Program-made: the position numbers and the translations under genes | The notes under the pieces: generated by a model | The model's database searches: none | The model's input: the letters and a program-made list of their open reading frames with translations, nothing else | What the model was told of the DNA's origin: nothing | Shown: piece after piece, positions 21,367 through 30,999 of the stretch | How positions within the stretch are numbered: the stretch's first letter is position 1 | Layout of the letters: every line of letters starts with the position of its first letter | NCBI GenBank assembly: GCA_016185625.1 | Contig: JACPND010000020.1 | Location: forward strand, 1 to 54,219 | Direction: 5' to 3' | Origin: Candidatus Woesearchaeota archaeon | GTDB taxonomy: Archaea; Nanobdellota; Nanobdellia; Woesearchaeales; GW2011-AR9 | Length of the DNA stretch: 54,219 nucleotides

Positions 21367-24300
21367 TCATTTCACAAACGCTCCCAATCCCGCCTGCTTC
21401 TCCTTCTCCCGCCCAAAGACATGATCCACGTCGGTCTTCAAAATATGGATCACCTGTTTTAAGTACGGTGAAAAATCGTATTTTTCTACTAACGCCAGCG
21501 AAGGGCCTAAATACTTTACCACTGAGCCTTCCGAGATGGTGAAGATTAATTTGCCGTCACAGGCGGTGCATTTAGATGATAACGGCGGACGGCGATATTT
21601 GGCATTGCACTTTACGCAGCGGAACTGCTGCATGGAGAATTTCTTGAGGTTTCCCCGGATATCTTTCAGGAAGTGTTTTTGAATTACTAATTTGGCCACG
21701 TCGTCCATATCAACAGCCCGTACTTTCTTGGCGATTTCCATCTGGCCGAACAATTTCTCTTCCATCGAGGGCAGGATCTTGTAGGCGGAGCATTGTACGC
21801 CTTGGTTGAAATTGCTGACCGGATGAGTGAAACCAAACTGCTCGTATTGCAATGGCGTGCGCAGGCGACCGCCCAACTGAGCAACCTTTTTCTTTTCGGG
21901 GCCAGATTTCACCTCCCAGGGATTTTTCATGTCTAAGGCGGCTTCATAAAATTCTAATGGATATTTCCACACGACATCCATTCCGTGCACCTGGTCATCG
22001 ACTTCGGAAGGATTGAGATTAGAAGTAAGAACTAATGGAGAATCCATCGTGGCAGCGCCACGGGTGTTGGGCAAATACTGCCGGGAGAAATTTAATAAAG
22101 CGTCCATCAAGAGCATGACGCAAGCTTCATCACCGTCGCATTGTTTGGCAAGGATTCCGTTGGCAAGAACCACATGGTTTTCCACATTTAAACAGTAGGT
22201 GGTTTGTTCTTTTTCTTCTATGGTGATGTTGGTAATAGGATCGTAAATAAACAATTTGTCTTTTTTTATTCGCATCCCCTGTACTTTTTTCTGTGAGAAA
22301 GTGGATAATATCTTTCTCTTTCGTTGAGATATGAACCCGGCGTAGTACTCAAATAAATGAGTATAATCAGAAGGAACAGTTAATTTAGTACAGGTAAAGA
22401 ATGGGATCTCCTTTTTTTTTCGGATGTAAAATTCTCTTACTCGAGGCCCTGGTTGTTTTGTATATTCGTAAAACCGGGAGAAAATCCCTAACTTTAAGAG
22501 TAATAGATGGATGTCGTTGAGGAGCTGGTTATTTGCAGAGTCGCAGCACACCCGATTATCTTTTCTACTGACTGACCCGTCTCCTTCAAAATAACCACGT
22601 AAAAATGCGCCCACAGCATCTTTTTCAGCGCTAAAGAACATCCCGGGAACTCGTTTGCTGTATGCATCAGTACCGCAATTAAAGTAATGGACAATTAACT
22701 CGTACCACAACCTACTGGAAAAAGTGATCCTATCTGCTTTGTTCTCTGTTTGCTTTAATCCCACTTTCTTCCCAAAATGAGTAAGAAAATTTCGGATTTC
22801 CGGATCAAATCCAGCGACATATACCTGAGCAAAGCCCTTTTCAGACTGGTTTATTCTCGCATACCCTTCTGCCACATAGAGGCCCAAGTATTGATAAAAA
22901 TCTTGATCTAAATCTATAAGAAGGGGAAGCTCGACAGTGTCACGTTTGGCGGCTAGGGTAGCCCTGCCCATCCATTCTTTCGGATCGAGAGAGAAAGCTC
23001 TCACTATTTTTTCAAATACAGAAAGGGGAAAACTGTTCCGGAAATAATAATTTCTGATATCGTGGTAATTTATATTTAGTTTTCTGCTAATTTCAAGGAG
23101 TGGAATCTTTAGTGCTTGTTTGACATTTCTGATGACAATATCATCTCTTCCGGAAAACACCTTGGACAGATTGAGATTTCTCTTTGGATTTTCCGGAAAG
23201 GCGGCATTTTTCGGAAGAAGGAGAAGATCGCCCACGGTCAATTTGTCCGCAGCAATGGTCTTGATGGATTCATTTTTTTTTGTGATAAATTTATGAGTGA
23301 GAGTGACGGATATTCTCCTGCCCGTGGCAGTTTTTAGGGTGATAATCTTACGGGGGGCATGTTTCGTAAAATTATTGATTTTAACAACACTTAATTTTTT
23401 TTCAGTATTTAATCCAAAAGTGTAATATTCAGATGCGTTAACCTCTGTCGTTCCAAAGGCATCAACTACTTTTTGTGGATTTAATCGTTCTACAAGTTCA
23501 CCGAGAGCTTCGTTCCGCCATTCTTTCCCATCATATATTGGCAGCAATGTATCACGTGTAAAGCAATCCCTGCGCAATCCAGCATGATACATCGGATGCG
23601 CCAGCAACCCTTGTGTTTCCGAAAAACCGATGATCCGCCCGATCAGCCCGGCAGAAATGTGCGGCGCCAGGCCAATAACTAGATGGCCGATTAAATCTTC
23701 TTCATTCTTGCAGCCATAAAATGACCCTAACCCATAGAACTTTACCAATAAGTCATCGACAAATTGAGTCACTCTTCTCAGCACTTTGGGGGCGCTTTCA
23801 TCCAGCGAATCAAAGCCGGGAAGAATCAAGTCCTGCGGCTTTAGCTCGAGGATCTGATCCTCGTCCGCCAGTTCTGTTCCCTGAATGTCATAGAGATAAC
23901 CCAGCTCTTTTAATTTTGCGACCGAGGTCTTGATTTCCTTGGGCTTGAAATGGGTTATAGGCAGCTCGGTGCAGTCATAACGGGTGGTGCCGTCTTTATT
24001 GACATAAATCAGATGCTTCGCCCGCAGGATGCCTTTAGCTAAATGCTCTACGATGTGATATTTGTTAGAGGTTCCGCGGATGCCTTTAATCAAATCAGGA
24101 TAAATGTTTTCTCCCAATCGGCTGAGTGCAGATGAGAAATAATATTTGATGTCTAATGCCTGTTCTTTATACGGGCGGGCAGGGCCATGCCGACACTGCT
24201 CGGCATCTACATCCCCGCAGCTGCGGCAATGGTGACGCTGGATAGTCTTTTCTCCGCATTGTTCACAGCGAGGATAAATCATCTCTTTCTGGCAGGGCAC

Positions 24301-26331
24301 GCAGTAACGGCAGGGGAAGGAGCTCAGAACTTTTCCTGCATCCATCGCCGACTGGAAACTGCGTAAGCGATCGCCTTCTTCCCCTACGGGGAACATCACT
24401 TGGGGGCTTCCTGTGAGCTGGCGCATCTTGGCCTTTTCAGGACGGCCCATCCTTGCTCCGATAAATGTGCCGGCTTTATCTCTGATCGTGACCGGCGAAA
24501 TTTGATTGATGATGTCGAGAGCAGTCTTGGATTTATCAGCAGGAATGGTCAGCTGCTCCAGGTCTTTTTGGCTCTGGAGATTGAAAACCAGGCACAATGC
24601 CGTCGCTTCTGTCTTTTCAATGACTATGTTTTCTTTGTTGACGACCTGATGCGGCAGGCCAGCGGATTCCAGCACCTGCTTGCCAGACACATGGATAGGA
24701 TTAGAGAAGTAGTAGGGTAAAATTATCTTTTTGATCCCCTGCTCATCAATCTTCAATTTTCCTTCACGCAGCCACTCAGCCAGCGCTATCAAATCAGCAG
24801 AAGGAATAAGCTTCCAATAATAAGTATAGTCGGGGTGTAATGGAATGCCGAGTTCATGGCTTAACATTCGGGCTTCGTCAAATGAGGGATATTCCAGAAG
24901 TGGATTTGACAGTAATTCATCAACGCGCTGCAAACTTGCTTTTTTATGCTCCAACGCCTCTTTCACATCCAGCGCCCACCACTCCGGGCAATAGCCGGCA
25001 GGGACCAAGAGCTGGCCATTTTCAGAAAAATCGCCGTAATTAAAGAGAATATCTCCGAGAAAGATAATTTCTTCGACATCACTGTTGACTTTTTTCGCTT
25101 CTTCTTCTGTTTTCAATCGCAGCACTGAACCGTCCCGTAGTTTCACCGTCGGCCCTTCTATTGTGTCACAGACCGTGACGGAAGCGGCTTTTCCGGGACG
25201 CTCCACTTTCAATTGTGTGCCTATCGCAATATATTTGTCTAGCACAATCAGGGTTGCGGGATGCAAGGCACAGGCAGAAAATCCGGTGGCTCTGGTGCGG
25301 CCATAGCGCAGGCGGAAGCCTCCGGGTGCAAGAGGATAGGTGAGAATCGGCCGGCCAGCGACTAAGTCCATGATGAAAGTGTTATTGGCTTTTACTTTCT
25401 TCTGGGTAACTTCGGTTTTGGGCGAATGCGAGGCATGGATCTGCTCCTTGACTTTCAGGAAATCAGCCAGCCATTCCCACTGCAAGCCAAAATCCTTTCC
25501 CCATTTGGATAGGCGTTTCCAGAGCTTGGGCGCTTTTTGTGAGAGTCCTTCGGCTAACACCAGTGCCATGCCGCCGCGGATGCAATTGGTTTCTATTCTC
25601 GGAAGGTCTTTGTAATTTGATACTTCAATTTTTTCTGTGGGATCGCCGTCAACCTCCACCGGCAGATGGGAAACAAGGAAACGAATCTCTTCGTCAGAAG
25701 GATGATATTGTAAATTGGTCACCCGCTCATGATAATCGTGGATTTCCATCGTGTAGCGATTGATTTCCTTTTCATCAGGATCGTACGCGGCATAGCCCAT
25801 CACGACCCGCACATAGTCTCCCAAAATCACCGATGTGGAAGCCGCTGTTCCGCCTGCTCCTCTGATGGGGCCGGCATATTGGAGCGCAAAGTATTCTTTT
25901 CCATCCTGCCGCTGCTTGATTTTCAAACCGATAAACCCTTCTAATGGAGCAGAGACAATACCTAAAGTTAAATAGGCAAAGCCGACACGGATGCCGACTT
26001 CCATCGCCTCGTGCTTAGACTTGAACGGGGAAAATTTTTCTTTGGCAACTTCCTCGGCAATTTTAAATCCCACCCGCCAGTCCAGCAATCCATATTCTTT
26101 TTCTAGTTCCAGGATACGCTGGATGATCGCCGGATCATTGATCTGTGGAGAAACGACGGAAACCAATCCCACGACACGCTCAGCCATATTGTTGGCTAAA
26201 GGAATGTTCACTTCTTCTTCCGGATCAAGCCCCTTGGCGCGCGCCTGCTGGGCGACGTCATAACAATGCTTTACTTCGGCATTGATGGTCTGGAAGTACT
26301 GCTTGATTTCAGGAGAGCTGGCGATGTCCAT
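21367..26331 (-). CDS. polC: DNA polymerase D large subunit DP2, intein-containing precursor
   Basis: 1654-residue precursor; 1179 residues without the intein, normal for DP2. The catalytic core is conserved, and the intein splits the active site so that splicing rebuilds RRD-CDGDEACVML with its D-x-D catalytic acids. Zinc motifs are CRYCVPC ... CEQC ... CRSC in the middle and CVKC ... CTAC near the C-terminus. It is the polymerising subunit of the archaeal replicase PolD. It lies downstream of DP1 and Orc1 in the same direction with a 48-base gap. The protein is functional only after splicing. Confidence 0.95.
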   Translation of the reverse strand: MDIASSPEIKQYFQTINAEVKHCYDVAQQARAKGLDPEEEVNIPLANNMAERVVGLVSVVSPQINDPAIIQRILELEKEYGLLDWRVGFKIAEEVAKEKFSPFKSKHEAMEVGIRVGFAYLTLGIVSAPLEGFIGLKIKQRQDGKEYFALQYAGPIRGAGGTAASTSVILGDYVRVVMGYAAYDPDEKEINRYTMEIHDYHERVTNLQYHPSDEEIRFLVSHLPVEVDGDPTEKIEVSNYKDLPRIETNCIRGGMALVLAEGLSQKAPKLWKRLSKWGKDFGLQWEWLADFLKVKEQIHASHSPKTEVTQKKVKANNTFIMDLVAGRPILTYPLAPGGFRLRYGRTRATGFSACALHPATLIVLDKYIAIGTQLKVERPGKAASVTVCDTIEGPTVKLRDGSVLRLKTEEEAKKVNSDVEEIIFLGDILFNYGDFSENGQLLVPAGYCPEWWALDVKEALEHKKASLQRVDELLSNPLLEYPSFDEARMLSHELGIPLHPDYTYYWKLIPSADLIALAEWLREGKLKIDEQGIKKIILPYYFSNPIHVSGKQVLESAGLPHQVVNKENIVIEKTEATALCLVFNLQSQKDLEQLTIPADKSKTALDIINQISPVTIRDKAGTFIGARMGRPEKAKMRQLTGSPQVMFPVGEEGDRLRSFQSAMDAGKVLSSFPCRYCVPCQKEMIYPRCEQCGEKTIQRHHCRSCGDVDAEQCRHGPARPYKEQALDIKYYFSSALSRLGENIYPDLIKGIRGTSNKYHIVEHLAKGILRAKHLIYVNKDGTTRYDCTELPITHFKPKEIKTSVAKLKELGYLYDIQGTELADEDQILELKPQDLILPGFDSLDESAPKVLRRVTQFVDDLLVKFYGLGSFYGCKNEEDLIGHLVIGLAPHISAGLIGRIIGFSETQGLLAHPMYHAGLRRDCFTRDTLLPIYDGKEWRNEALGELVERLNPQKVVDAFGTTEVNASEYYTFGLNTEKKLSVVKINNFTKHAPRKIITLKTATGRRISVTLTHKFITKKNESIKTIAADKLTVGDLLLLPKNAAFPENPKRNLNLSKVFSGRDDIVIRNVKQALKIPLLEISRKLNINYHDIRNYYFRNSFPLSVFEKIVRAFSLDPKEWMGRATLAAKRDTVELPLLIDLDQDFYQYLGLYVAEGYARINQSEKGFAQVYVAGFDPEIRNFLTHFGKKVGLKQTENKADRITFSSRLWYELIVHYFNCGTDAYSKRVPGMFFSAEKDAVGAFLRGYFEGDGSVSRKDNRVCCDSANNQLLNDIHLLLLKLGIFSRFYEYTKQPGPRVREFYIRKKKEIPFFTCTKLTVPSDYTHLFEYYAGFISQRKRKILSTFSQKKVQGMRIKKDKLFIYDPITNITIEEKEQTTYCLNVENHVVLANGILAKQCDGDEACVMLLMDALLNFSRQYLPNTRGAATMDSPLVLTSNLNPSEVDDQVHGMDVVWKYPLEFYEAALDMKNPWEVKSGPEKKKVAQLGGRLRTPLQYEQFGFTHPVSNFNQGVQCSAYKILPSMEEKLFGQMEIAKKVRAVDMDDVAKLVIQKHFLKDIRGNLKKFSMQQFRCVKCNAKYRRPPLSSKCTACDGKLIFTISEGSVVKYLGPSLALVEKYDFSPYLKQVIHILKTDVDHVFGREKEKQAGLGAFVK
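22141..23565 (-). other. Intein with LAGLIDADG homing endonuclease inside DP2
   Basis: 475 residues (precursor residues 923-1397), in frame. It starts at C in RRD-CFTRDT. Block B is VTLTHKF, and it ends in ILAKQ before C of CDGDEA. Two dodecapeptide motifs (YLGLYVAEGYA and FLRGYFEGDGSV) keep their acidic residues, so the endonuclease may be active. An HTH-like DNA-binding stretch lies between. The last residue is Gln, not Asn, and the penultimate residue is Lys, not His. Gln-ending PolII inteins are known from Pyrococcus. Confidence 0.92.
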
Positions 26332-26379
26332 GGTAAAGGAAGATGCGGTTGGTATATAGGACTGCTGTCTGGCTTGGAG

Positions 26380-28062
26380 CTAGAGGAATTTGAGCACTTT
26401 TATTTCTCGTGTTTTGAGATTGATCAAAGGGACGCGCGCCGGTTCAGGGTCGTGGCCGAGCTTTTCCTGAAAGGCAGTCTTAGCCTGCCAGCAGCTGCCG
26501 CTCATCATGGTTACGCCGCGATAATTGGCCACGGTACAATAATGGATATGGCCGGTAATGAGAATATCGGGAACTTTGCGGATGACTAAAGGATCTTCAG
26601 CATGTGCCGGAAAATACGGCGTGGAACGAAAAGTCGGCGCCAGATGGCGGCGCTTGAGCAGGAATTTCATGATTAAATCAGAGCGGTGATAGCCACCACC
26701 ATTGCGGATGGATTCCACGTTGGCAACAAAATAATCAAAACTATAGCCATGATACATCAGCACGTCCAGGCCGGGAGAGGCCGGTGTTTTGGCGATGTTG
26801 ACCAGTGCAGGATTGGTGACCAAAGTCACGTTGGGAAGCTCAAAGAGCAGGGGTGTGTATTCTTTGTAAAACACGGGCTGCGGCTCCGCCAGATGCACCA
26901 CATCGTGATTGCCGGGACAGATGATGATCTGCTTGTCAACAGGTATTTGCTTGATAAGGCGGCAGAATTCATTATATTGGCCGGTAATGTCTTTGATCTC
27001 CAGCTCTTCATCTTGTGATGGATAAATGCCCACGCCATCAACTAAATCACCAGCAATAAAAATGTAGCGTACTTTCTGCGCCATCTCGCGTTGAGCATCA
27101 TTTCCCGCCTGCCCGTTAATCCAGTGCAGGAAACGATTGAATTCTTCTTTGAGGAACAACAGGGAGCCGACGTGCAGATCGGAAAGAAAAATGGCATATT
27201 CCTCTTTTTCGGCAGTCCTTGGTTCGGCTTGCGGGATGTCGGGCCAGACAATGGAGTTGGCAAAAATAGCTTTATCCGCAGATTGACCGGTAATGCCGAT
27301 CACTTCGTCAGGAACGAGATCTTTCGCCTGCCGGAACAGCTCGGTGTTGTTCTTGGAAAAGATGATTTTTATCTGGCCGGTTAAATCTTCTATCGTGACT
27401 ATCAGGTTTCCGGATTTAGTTTCTCTGATGTCTGAAATGATGCCGATAATGCTGACCGGTTCGGCTTCTTTTTTCTGCAAGATCCGGTTGATGGCAGTGA
27501 GATTCTGTAATTCCTGGCGATAGCGCAGCAGGCTTTCCAGAAAGCGGTAGCGCGAAACGAAGTAGTTAGAGAAATCTTTGACTTCGTATTTATGGGGAAC
27601 ATTGACATAAGAGACCAGTACTTGGAGCGGCGCTAATTCCAGTAAGGCGGTTTGCAGCAGTGCGGACGACAGTAGTGCTGGTTGCGGCTGGATTTGTGCT
27701 TCCGTAGAAAAGCTGGCACTCTGAGTTGCCGCTTCTAACTGCGTTTCCAGGCTGTGTACATCCTGTGGCTGCGTGCTGGGCTGCACGAACAGCTGGGAAT
27801 GCTGCAGCTTCTGCAGATGGCGCTGATATAAATCATCATTGCGGTCACGCTCCGCATCCACCCGATACTTGTCAATTTCGTACCAATCGACGATATGACC
27901 CTGCTGGGCAATGATGGGGGTATAATCTGGTGTCAGCACGAGCAGATCGCCTTCGGCTTCAATTTTGGCTTTGAGAGTGTCTTCAACACCCTGGTCTACC
28001 ATCTCCTTGCTGAGGAGCACGCCCCGTCCGAACATATCCCCGATGATTTTTTCCGGTTCCAT
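26380..28062 (-). CDS. polB: DNA polymerase D small subunit DP1 (exonuclease)
   Basis: 560 residues from ATG 28062, sharing a base with the Orc1 stop (TGATG). A variable Gln/Ser/Ala-rich linker (about 85-140) leads to an OB-fold (about 205-275) and a calcineurin-like phosphoesterase with LSDLHVGS, AGDLVDGVG, PGNHD, MYHGYS and TGHIH. All metal ligands are present, so the 3'-5' proofreading exonuclease should be active. It partners DP2 in the PolD replicase. Confidence 0.95.
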   Translation of the reverse strand: MEPEKIIGDMFGRGVLLSKEMVDQGVEDTLKAKIEAEGDLLVLTPDYTPIIAQQGHIVDWYEIDKYRVDAERDRNDDLYQRHLQKLQHSQLFVQPSTQPQDVHSLETQLEAATQSASFSTEAQIQPQPALLSSALLQTALLELAPLQVLVSYVNVPHKYEVKDFSNYFVSRYRFLESLLRYRQELQNLTAINRILQKKEAEPVSIIGIISDIRETKSGNLIVTIEDLTGQIKIIFSKNNTELFRQAKDLVPDEVIGITGQSADKAIFANSIVWPDIPQAEPRTAEKEEYAIFLSDLHVGSLLFLKEEFNRFLHWINGQAGNDAQREMAQKVRYIFIAGDLVDGVGIYPSQDEELEIKDITGQYNEFCRLIKQIPVDKQIIICPGNHDVVHLAEPQPVFYKEYTPLLFELPNVTLVTNPALVNIAKTPASPGLDVLMYHGYSFDYFVANVESIRNGGGYHRSDLIMKFLLKRRHLAPTFRSTPYFPAHAEDPLVIRKVPDILITGHIHYCTVANYRGVTMMSGSCWQAKTAFQEKLGHDPEPARVPLINLKTREIKVLKFL

Positions 28063-29258
28063 CAAAAGCTCAGTGATTTTTCCAGGAGTTCTTTCAATTT
28101 GGCCAGCAGGACTTCATCTAAAGAGAGAGAGATTTCCCGCGTTCTTCCATAACGCCCTTTAGAGATAATCTTAGCATTGATGACGCCTAACATGTCAAAT
28201 TCGGCTAGGATGTCTGAAATCCGCCGCTGGGTGAGCACATTCCACTTTACTTTTTTGCAGAGGTTCTGGTACAATTCGTAGATTTCTCCGGTAAAGAATT
28301 GTTTTTTTTGTGGTGAGATGAGGATGATTGCATATAACACTAATTGGAATTGTTTCGGCTGGGCGGCGATAGAGTTCAGGATCTTGTCGCTTTCTACTTT
28401 TTTCTCAGCGTCATCGAGATGCTGGATAGTAATTTCAGGAGAGCCGGTCCGTTCTGCCAGTTCGCCAGCGACACGCAGCAGATCGATAGCTCTTCTCGCA
28501 TCGCCATGATCACGGGCGGCAAAGGCGGCACATTTCTCGATCACGCCAGGCTGGAGCACGCCATCACGAAACGCCTTTACCGAGCGACGGCGCAAGATGT
28601 CCTGAATCTGAGGAGCATTATAAAGAGGAAAAATGAGTTCTTCTTCAGATAAAGAACTCTGGACGCGGGGATCAAGATTTTCCGCAAAGACCAGATTATT
28701 AGAAATGCCGATAAGGCAGATTTGAGTATTGTGGAGTTCGGCATTGATGCGGGTGAGGTTATACAGCACTTCATCGCCAATTTTTTTAGTGAGCTGGTCG
28801 ATTTCATCCAACACCAGCAGAACGATGCGTTTTTCCTGATCGAGAAGCTTATAGAAGATATTATAAACTTCATCAGTAGGCAAGCCGGTGGGAGGAATCT
28901 CCTGGCCGAAGAACTTGATCAGTTGGGCAATTAAGCGGTATTCGGTGTCGGCAACACGTTTGAGCTTGCAATTGATATAGATGCATTTTAAAGGAATAGC
29001 ATTGGTACGGGCAATCTGCATCATGGACGCAAGCACATAGCGCACAGAAAGGGTCTTGCCAGTGCCGGTCTTTCCATAGATAAAGAGATTGGACGGTTTT
29101 TCGGCGCGTAAAGCGGGGGCGAGGATATTGGCTATCTCATGGACTTGCTCTTCCCGATAGACTATTTCTTCTGGAACATAGCGAGACGTAAGCACTGAGG
29201 AGTCTAGAAAGAATGATTTTTTTTTAAGATAGTTCTGAAAAAAATTGTCAATACCCAT
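28062..29258 (-). CDS. cdc6: Orc1/Cdc6 replication initiator
   Basis: 398 residues. AAA+ domain with Walker A YGKTGTGKT (61-69) and Walker B LLVLDEIDQL (147-156). Winged-helix DNA-binding domain at the C-terminus (about 300-390). It binds ORB elements at the origin and loads MCM. It is the first gene of the orc1-DP1-DP2 run and lies directly beside the AT-rich region with ORB-like repeats, the usual archaeal arrangement. Confidence 0.96.
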   Translation of the reverse strand: MGIDNFFQNYLKKKSFFLDSSVLTSRYVPEEIVYREEQVHEIANILAPALRAEKPSNLFIYGKTGTGKTLSVRYVLASMMQIARTNAIPLKCIYINCKLKRVADTEYRLIAQLIKFFGQEIPPTGLPTDEVYNIFYKLLDQEKRIVLLVLDEIDQLTKKIGDEVLYNLTRINAELHNTQICLIGISNNLVFAENLDPRVQSSLSEEELIFPLYNAPQIQDILRRRSVKAFRDGVLQPGVIEKCAAFAARDHGDARRAIDLLRVAGELAERTGSPEITIQHLDDAEKKVESDKILNSIAAQPKQFQLVLYAIILISPQKKQFFTGEIYELYQNLCKKVKWNVLTQRRISDILAEFDMLGVINAKIISKGRYGRTREISLSLDEVLLAKLKELLEKSLSF

Positions 29259-29260
29259 AT

Positions 29261-29284
29261 CCCCCTCTTATTATCTATGGAAAC
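29261..29284 (-). repeat. ORB-like repeat 1
   Basis: The reverse strand reads GTTTCCATAGATAATAAG followed by AGGGGG: a TTTCCA core, an AT spacer and a G-run, as in archaeal origin recognition boxes. It lies immediately before the cdc6 start. Confidence 0.5.
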
Positions 29285-29289
29285 TAGTG

Positions 29290-29315
29290 CCACCCCTTGA
29301 TTTCTCATGGAAAAA
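29290..29315 (-). repeat. ORB-like repeat 2
   Basis: The reverse strand reads TTTCCATGAGAAATCAAGGG ending in GTGG. It is a direct repeat of site 1 and nearly matches the inverted site at 29838. Confidence 0.55.
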
Positions 29316-29837
29316 TAATATCTGAGTTTCTGTCGAATCGATGTGAAGTTTGGATGAGCCTGCTTTATAAAAATGTTGAAGATGAAATGTGTACATTTAT
29401 AACTAGATATTGGTATGCTTCTATTTCAAGTGGAAGTTATATAAATACTTAACCGAAGATTGAAGAGTAGTGAATTATATTTATCCAATGTTTATCTTAT
29501 CACTTATTATTTATTATATTATTATATTCATCATGTATTTATATTATATATCTTATCATTATATCATCATTATTTTTCAATATGGAAAATAAGAACAACA
29601 AATCAATAAAATGAAGCAGAAAAAAAATAAAAAAGTGCATTTAACAAAAAATATAAGATAATAGGGTATTTTTATTTTTTTTTGAATATTCCATAAACTG
29701 CAATAGAAATGGCCATTTATTTTAAATTTTGATGAAATAATATAAAAACACAAAAAACTATAATTGAATAGTTTATTCTAAAGTATTGTTAGGCTAAAGT
29801 ATTGTCCCTGAATTGCCCTTAATTTTGATGAAAGATA

Positions 29838-29862
29838 TTTCCAGATGAAATGAAGGGGTGGG
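29838..29862 (+). repeat. ORB-like repeat 3, opposite orientation
   Basis: The plus strand reads TTTCCAGATGAAATGAAGGG followed by GTGGG. It matches repeat 2 at most positions and points toward it from the far side of the AT-rich core. Confidence 0.55.
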
Positions 29863-30027
29863 AGAGGGTATGGGGATAAATATTGAATTTGATATTTATA
29901 TCTCCATTAAAAATATTTGTTAAATGCAATCTAAACTATACTTTTTACACACATACATATATAATAGCGTGTAGGTGATTGTATTCAGACATAAACTCAA
30001 ATAAAAGTTTCGTGTGACCTTGCTCAC

Positions 30028-30087
30028 TGTAGGCGTAGCCGACGATGCAGGAAAGCGAAGTCTTTCTTTGCACTTCTTGGCTAAGCC
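30028..30087 (-). ncRNA. H/ACA-like guide RNA candidate
   Basis: On the reverse strand GGCTTAGCC pairs with GGCTACGCC (8 of 9 bp). An internal loop (AAGAAG/TCGTC) follows, then an upper stem TGCA-aa-GAAAG/CTTTC-c-TGCA. One base after the lower stem comes ACA (TACAG). A stem, pocket, upper stem and adjacent ACA is the archaeal H/ACA layout. A TATA-like CTATTTAAAC at 30135-30126 would start a transcript near 30105. The island is GC-rich inside an AT-rich gap. The target is not identified. Confidence 0.4.
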
Positions 30088-30125
30088 ATCACTCACAAAA
30101 CAGACAATGCCCACTTCTACACAAT

Positions 30126-30135
30126 GTTTAAATAG
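30126..30135. promoter_or_regulatory. Bidirectional TATA element
   Basis: GTTTAAATAG lies about 26 bases before the SpoIIM-like ATG on the plus strand and about 25 bases before the H/ACA-like RNA on the minus strand. Confidence 0.45.
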
Positions 30136-30156
30136 ATTATACATATCCCTTTCTCT

Positions 30157-30999
30157 ATGGTCTTGGAATCTTTGTTTAATCCTTTCATTATCAAGCGGAA
30201 GCCTTGGGAGATGTTTGGCGCTGGATTTATCTATTCTATTGTTGGCTTGCTGTTATCTTATATCGTTTTTAAAGAGGCCGCTGGACTTCTGACAGTTTTT
30301 TTAATCTGCTTTGCCGCCATCCCCTTGCTCTATGTAACGGTGAAGAATGAAGAGGAATTGGATATGAAGTATAATAAAGAGTTAAGCCTGCTGAAAGAGC
30401 ATACCAAAGTGCTCCTCTTCCTGCTTTTTTTCTTTTTAGGAGTTACGGCAGCGCTTTCACTGGCTTATATTTTCCTCCCTGCTCCATTAGTCAAGACTGT
30501 TTTCTCGCTTCAGGAGCAGGCTATTGTCAATGTGAATAATAATGTCCAAGGCAACGTAGCCCAATTTAACCTCTTCATCCGTATCTTTTTAAACAACCTT
30601 AAAGTGTTGTTTTTTTGTATTGTTTTCTCTTTTTTATATGGGACGGGAGCGATTTTTATTTTGACCTGGAATGCATCCGTGGTGGCTACGGCTATTGGAA
30701 ATTTGTTTAAGACGGAATTGGCGAAAGGAGCAACACTTGTCGGGTTTCCAGTATTATCACATTATTTAACCGCCGCATCGTTCAGTTTCTTCCGTTACAT
30801 GACCCACGGGATTTTTGAAATTACTTCTTATTTTATCGCCGGATTAGCCGGAGGGATAATTTCGATAGCGCTGATAAAGCATGACCTACAGAATGACAAA
30901 GTGCTGATTGACGCTTTAGATTTGATTTTACTCAGCTTGGCGGTGCTGTTCGTCGGGGCAGTGGTCGAAGTCTATGTCACGCAGCCGATGTTTAGCTGA
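30157..30999 (+). CDS. SpoIIM-like integral membrane protein (stage II sporulation M family)
   Basis: 280 residues with about six membrane spans. The family core is visible: FIRIFLNNLKVLFFCIVFSFLYGTGAIFILTWNASVVATAIG (about 140-185), with the conserved N-N and G-x-G. Archaeal members are of unknown function; the bacterial one takes part in septal peptidoglycan remodelling, which cannot apply directly here. Leaderless, single gene. Confidence 0.8.
   Translation: MVLESLFNPFIIKRKPWEMFGAGFIYSIVGLLLSYIVFKEAAGLLTVFLICFAAIPLLYVTVKNEEELDMKYNKELSLLKEHTKVLLFLLFFFLGVTAALSLAYIFLPAPLVKTVFSLQEQAIVNVNNNVQGNVAQFNLFIRIFLNNLKVLFFCIVFSFLYGTGAIFILTWNASVVATAIGNLFKTELAKGATLVGFPVLSHYLTAASFSFFRYMTHGIFEITSYFIAGLAGGIISIALIKHDLQNDKVLIDALDLILLSLAVLFVGAVVEVYVTQPMFS

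Larger units (their letters stand above)
29259..30027. other. Putative replication origin (oriC) region
   Basis: A non-coding stretch next to orc1/cdc6. Its centre (about 29460-29800) is extremely AT-rich and would serve as the unwinding element. ORB-like repeats flank it: two reverse-oriented sites beside cdc6 (29261-29284 and 29290-29315) and one forward site at 29838-29862. A weaker site is at about 29419-29437. No credible ORF is present. Confidence 0.65.

Noticed and set aside
22141-23565. DP2 intein read as a frameshift or separate insertion-sequence gene
   Set aside because: The reading frame is continuous, splice-junction residues and intein blocks are present, and extein homology resumes exactly at CDGDE.
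26266-26589. 107-codon forward ORF across the DP1/DP2 junction
   Set aside because: It is a shadow of the two conserved polymerase genes on the reverse strand.
29920-30144. 74-codon reverse ORF in the origin region
   Set aside because: It covers the H/ACA-like RNA and an AT-rich tail. The peptide has no domain pattern and the GC-rich part is better explained as structured RNA.
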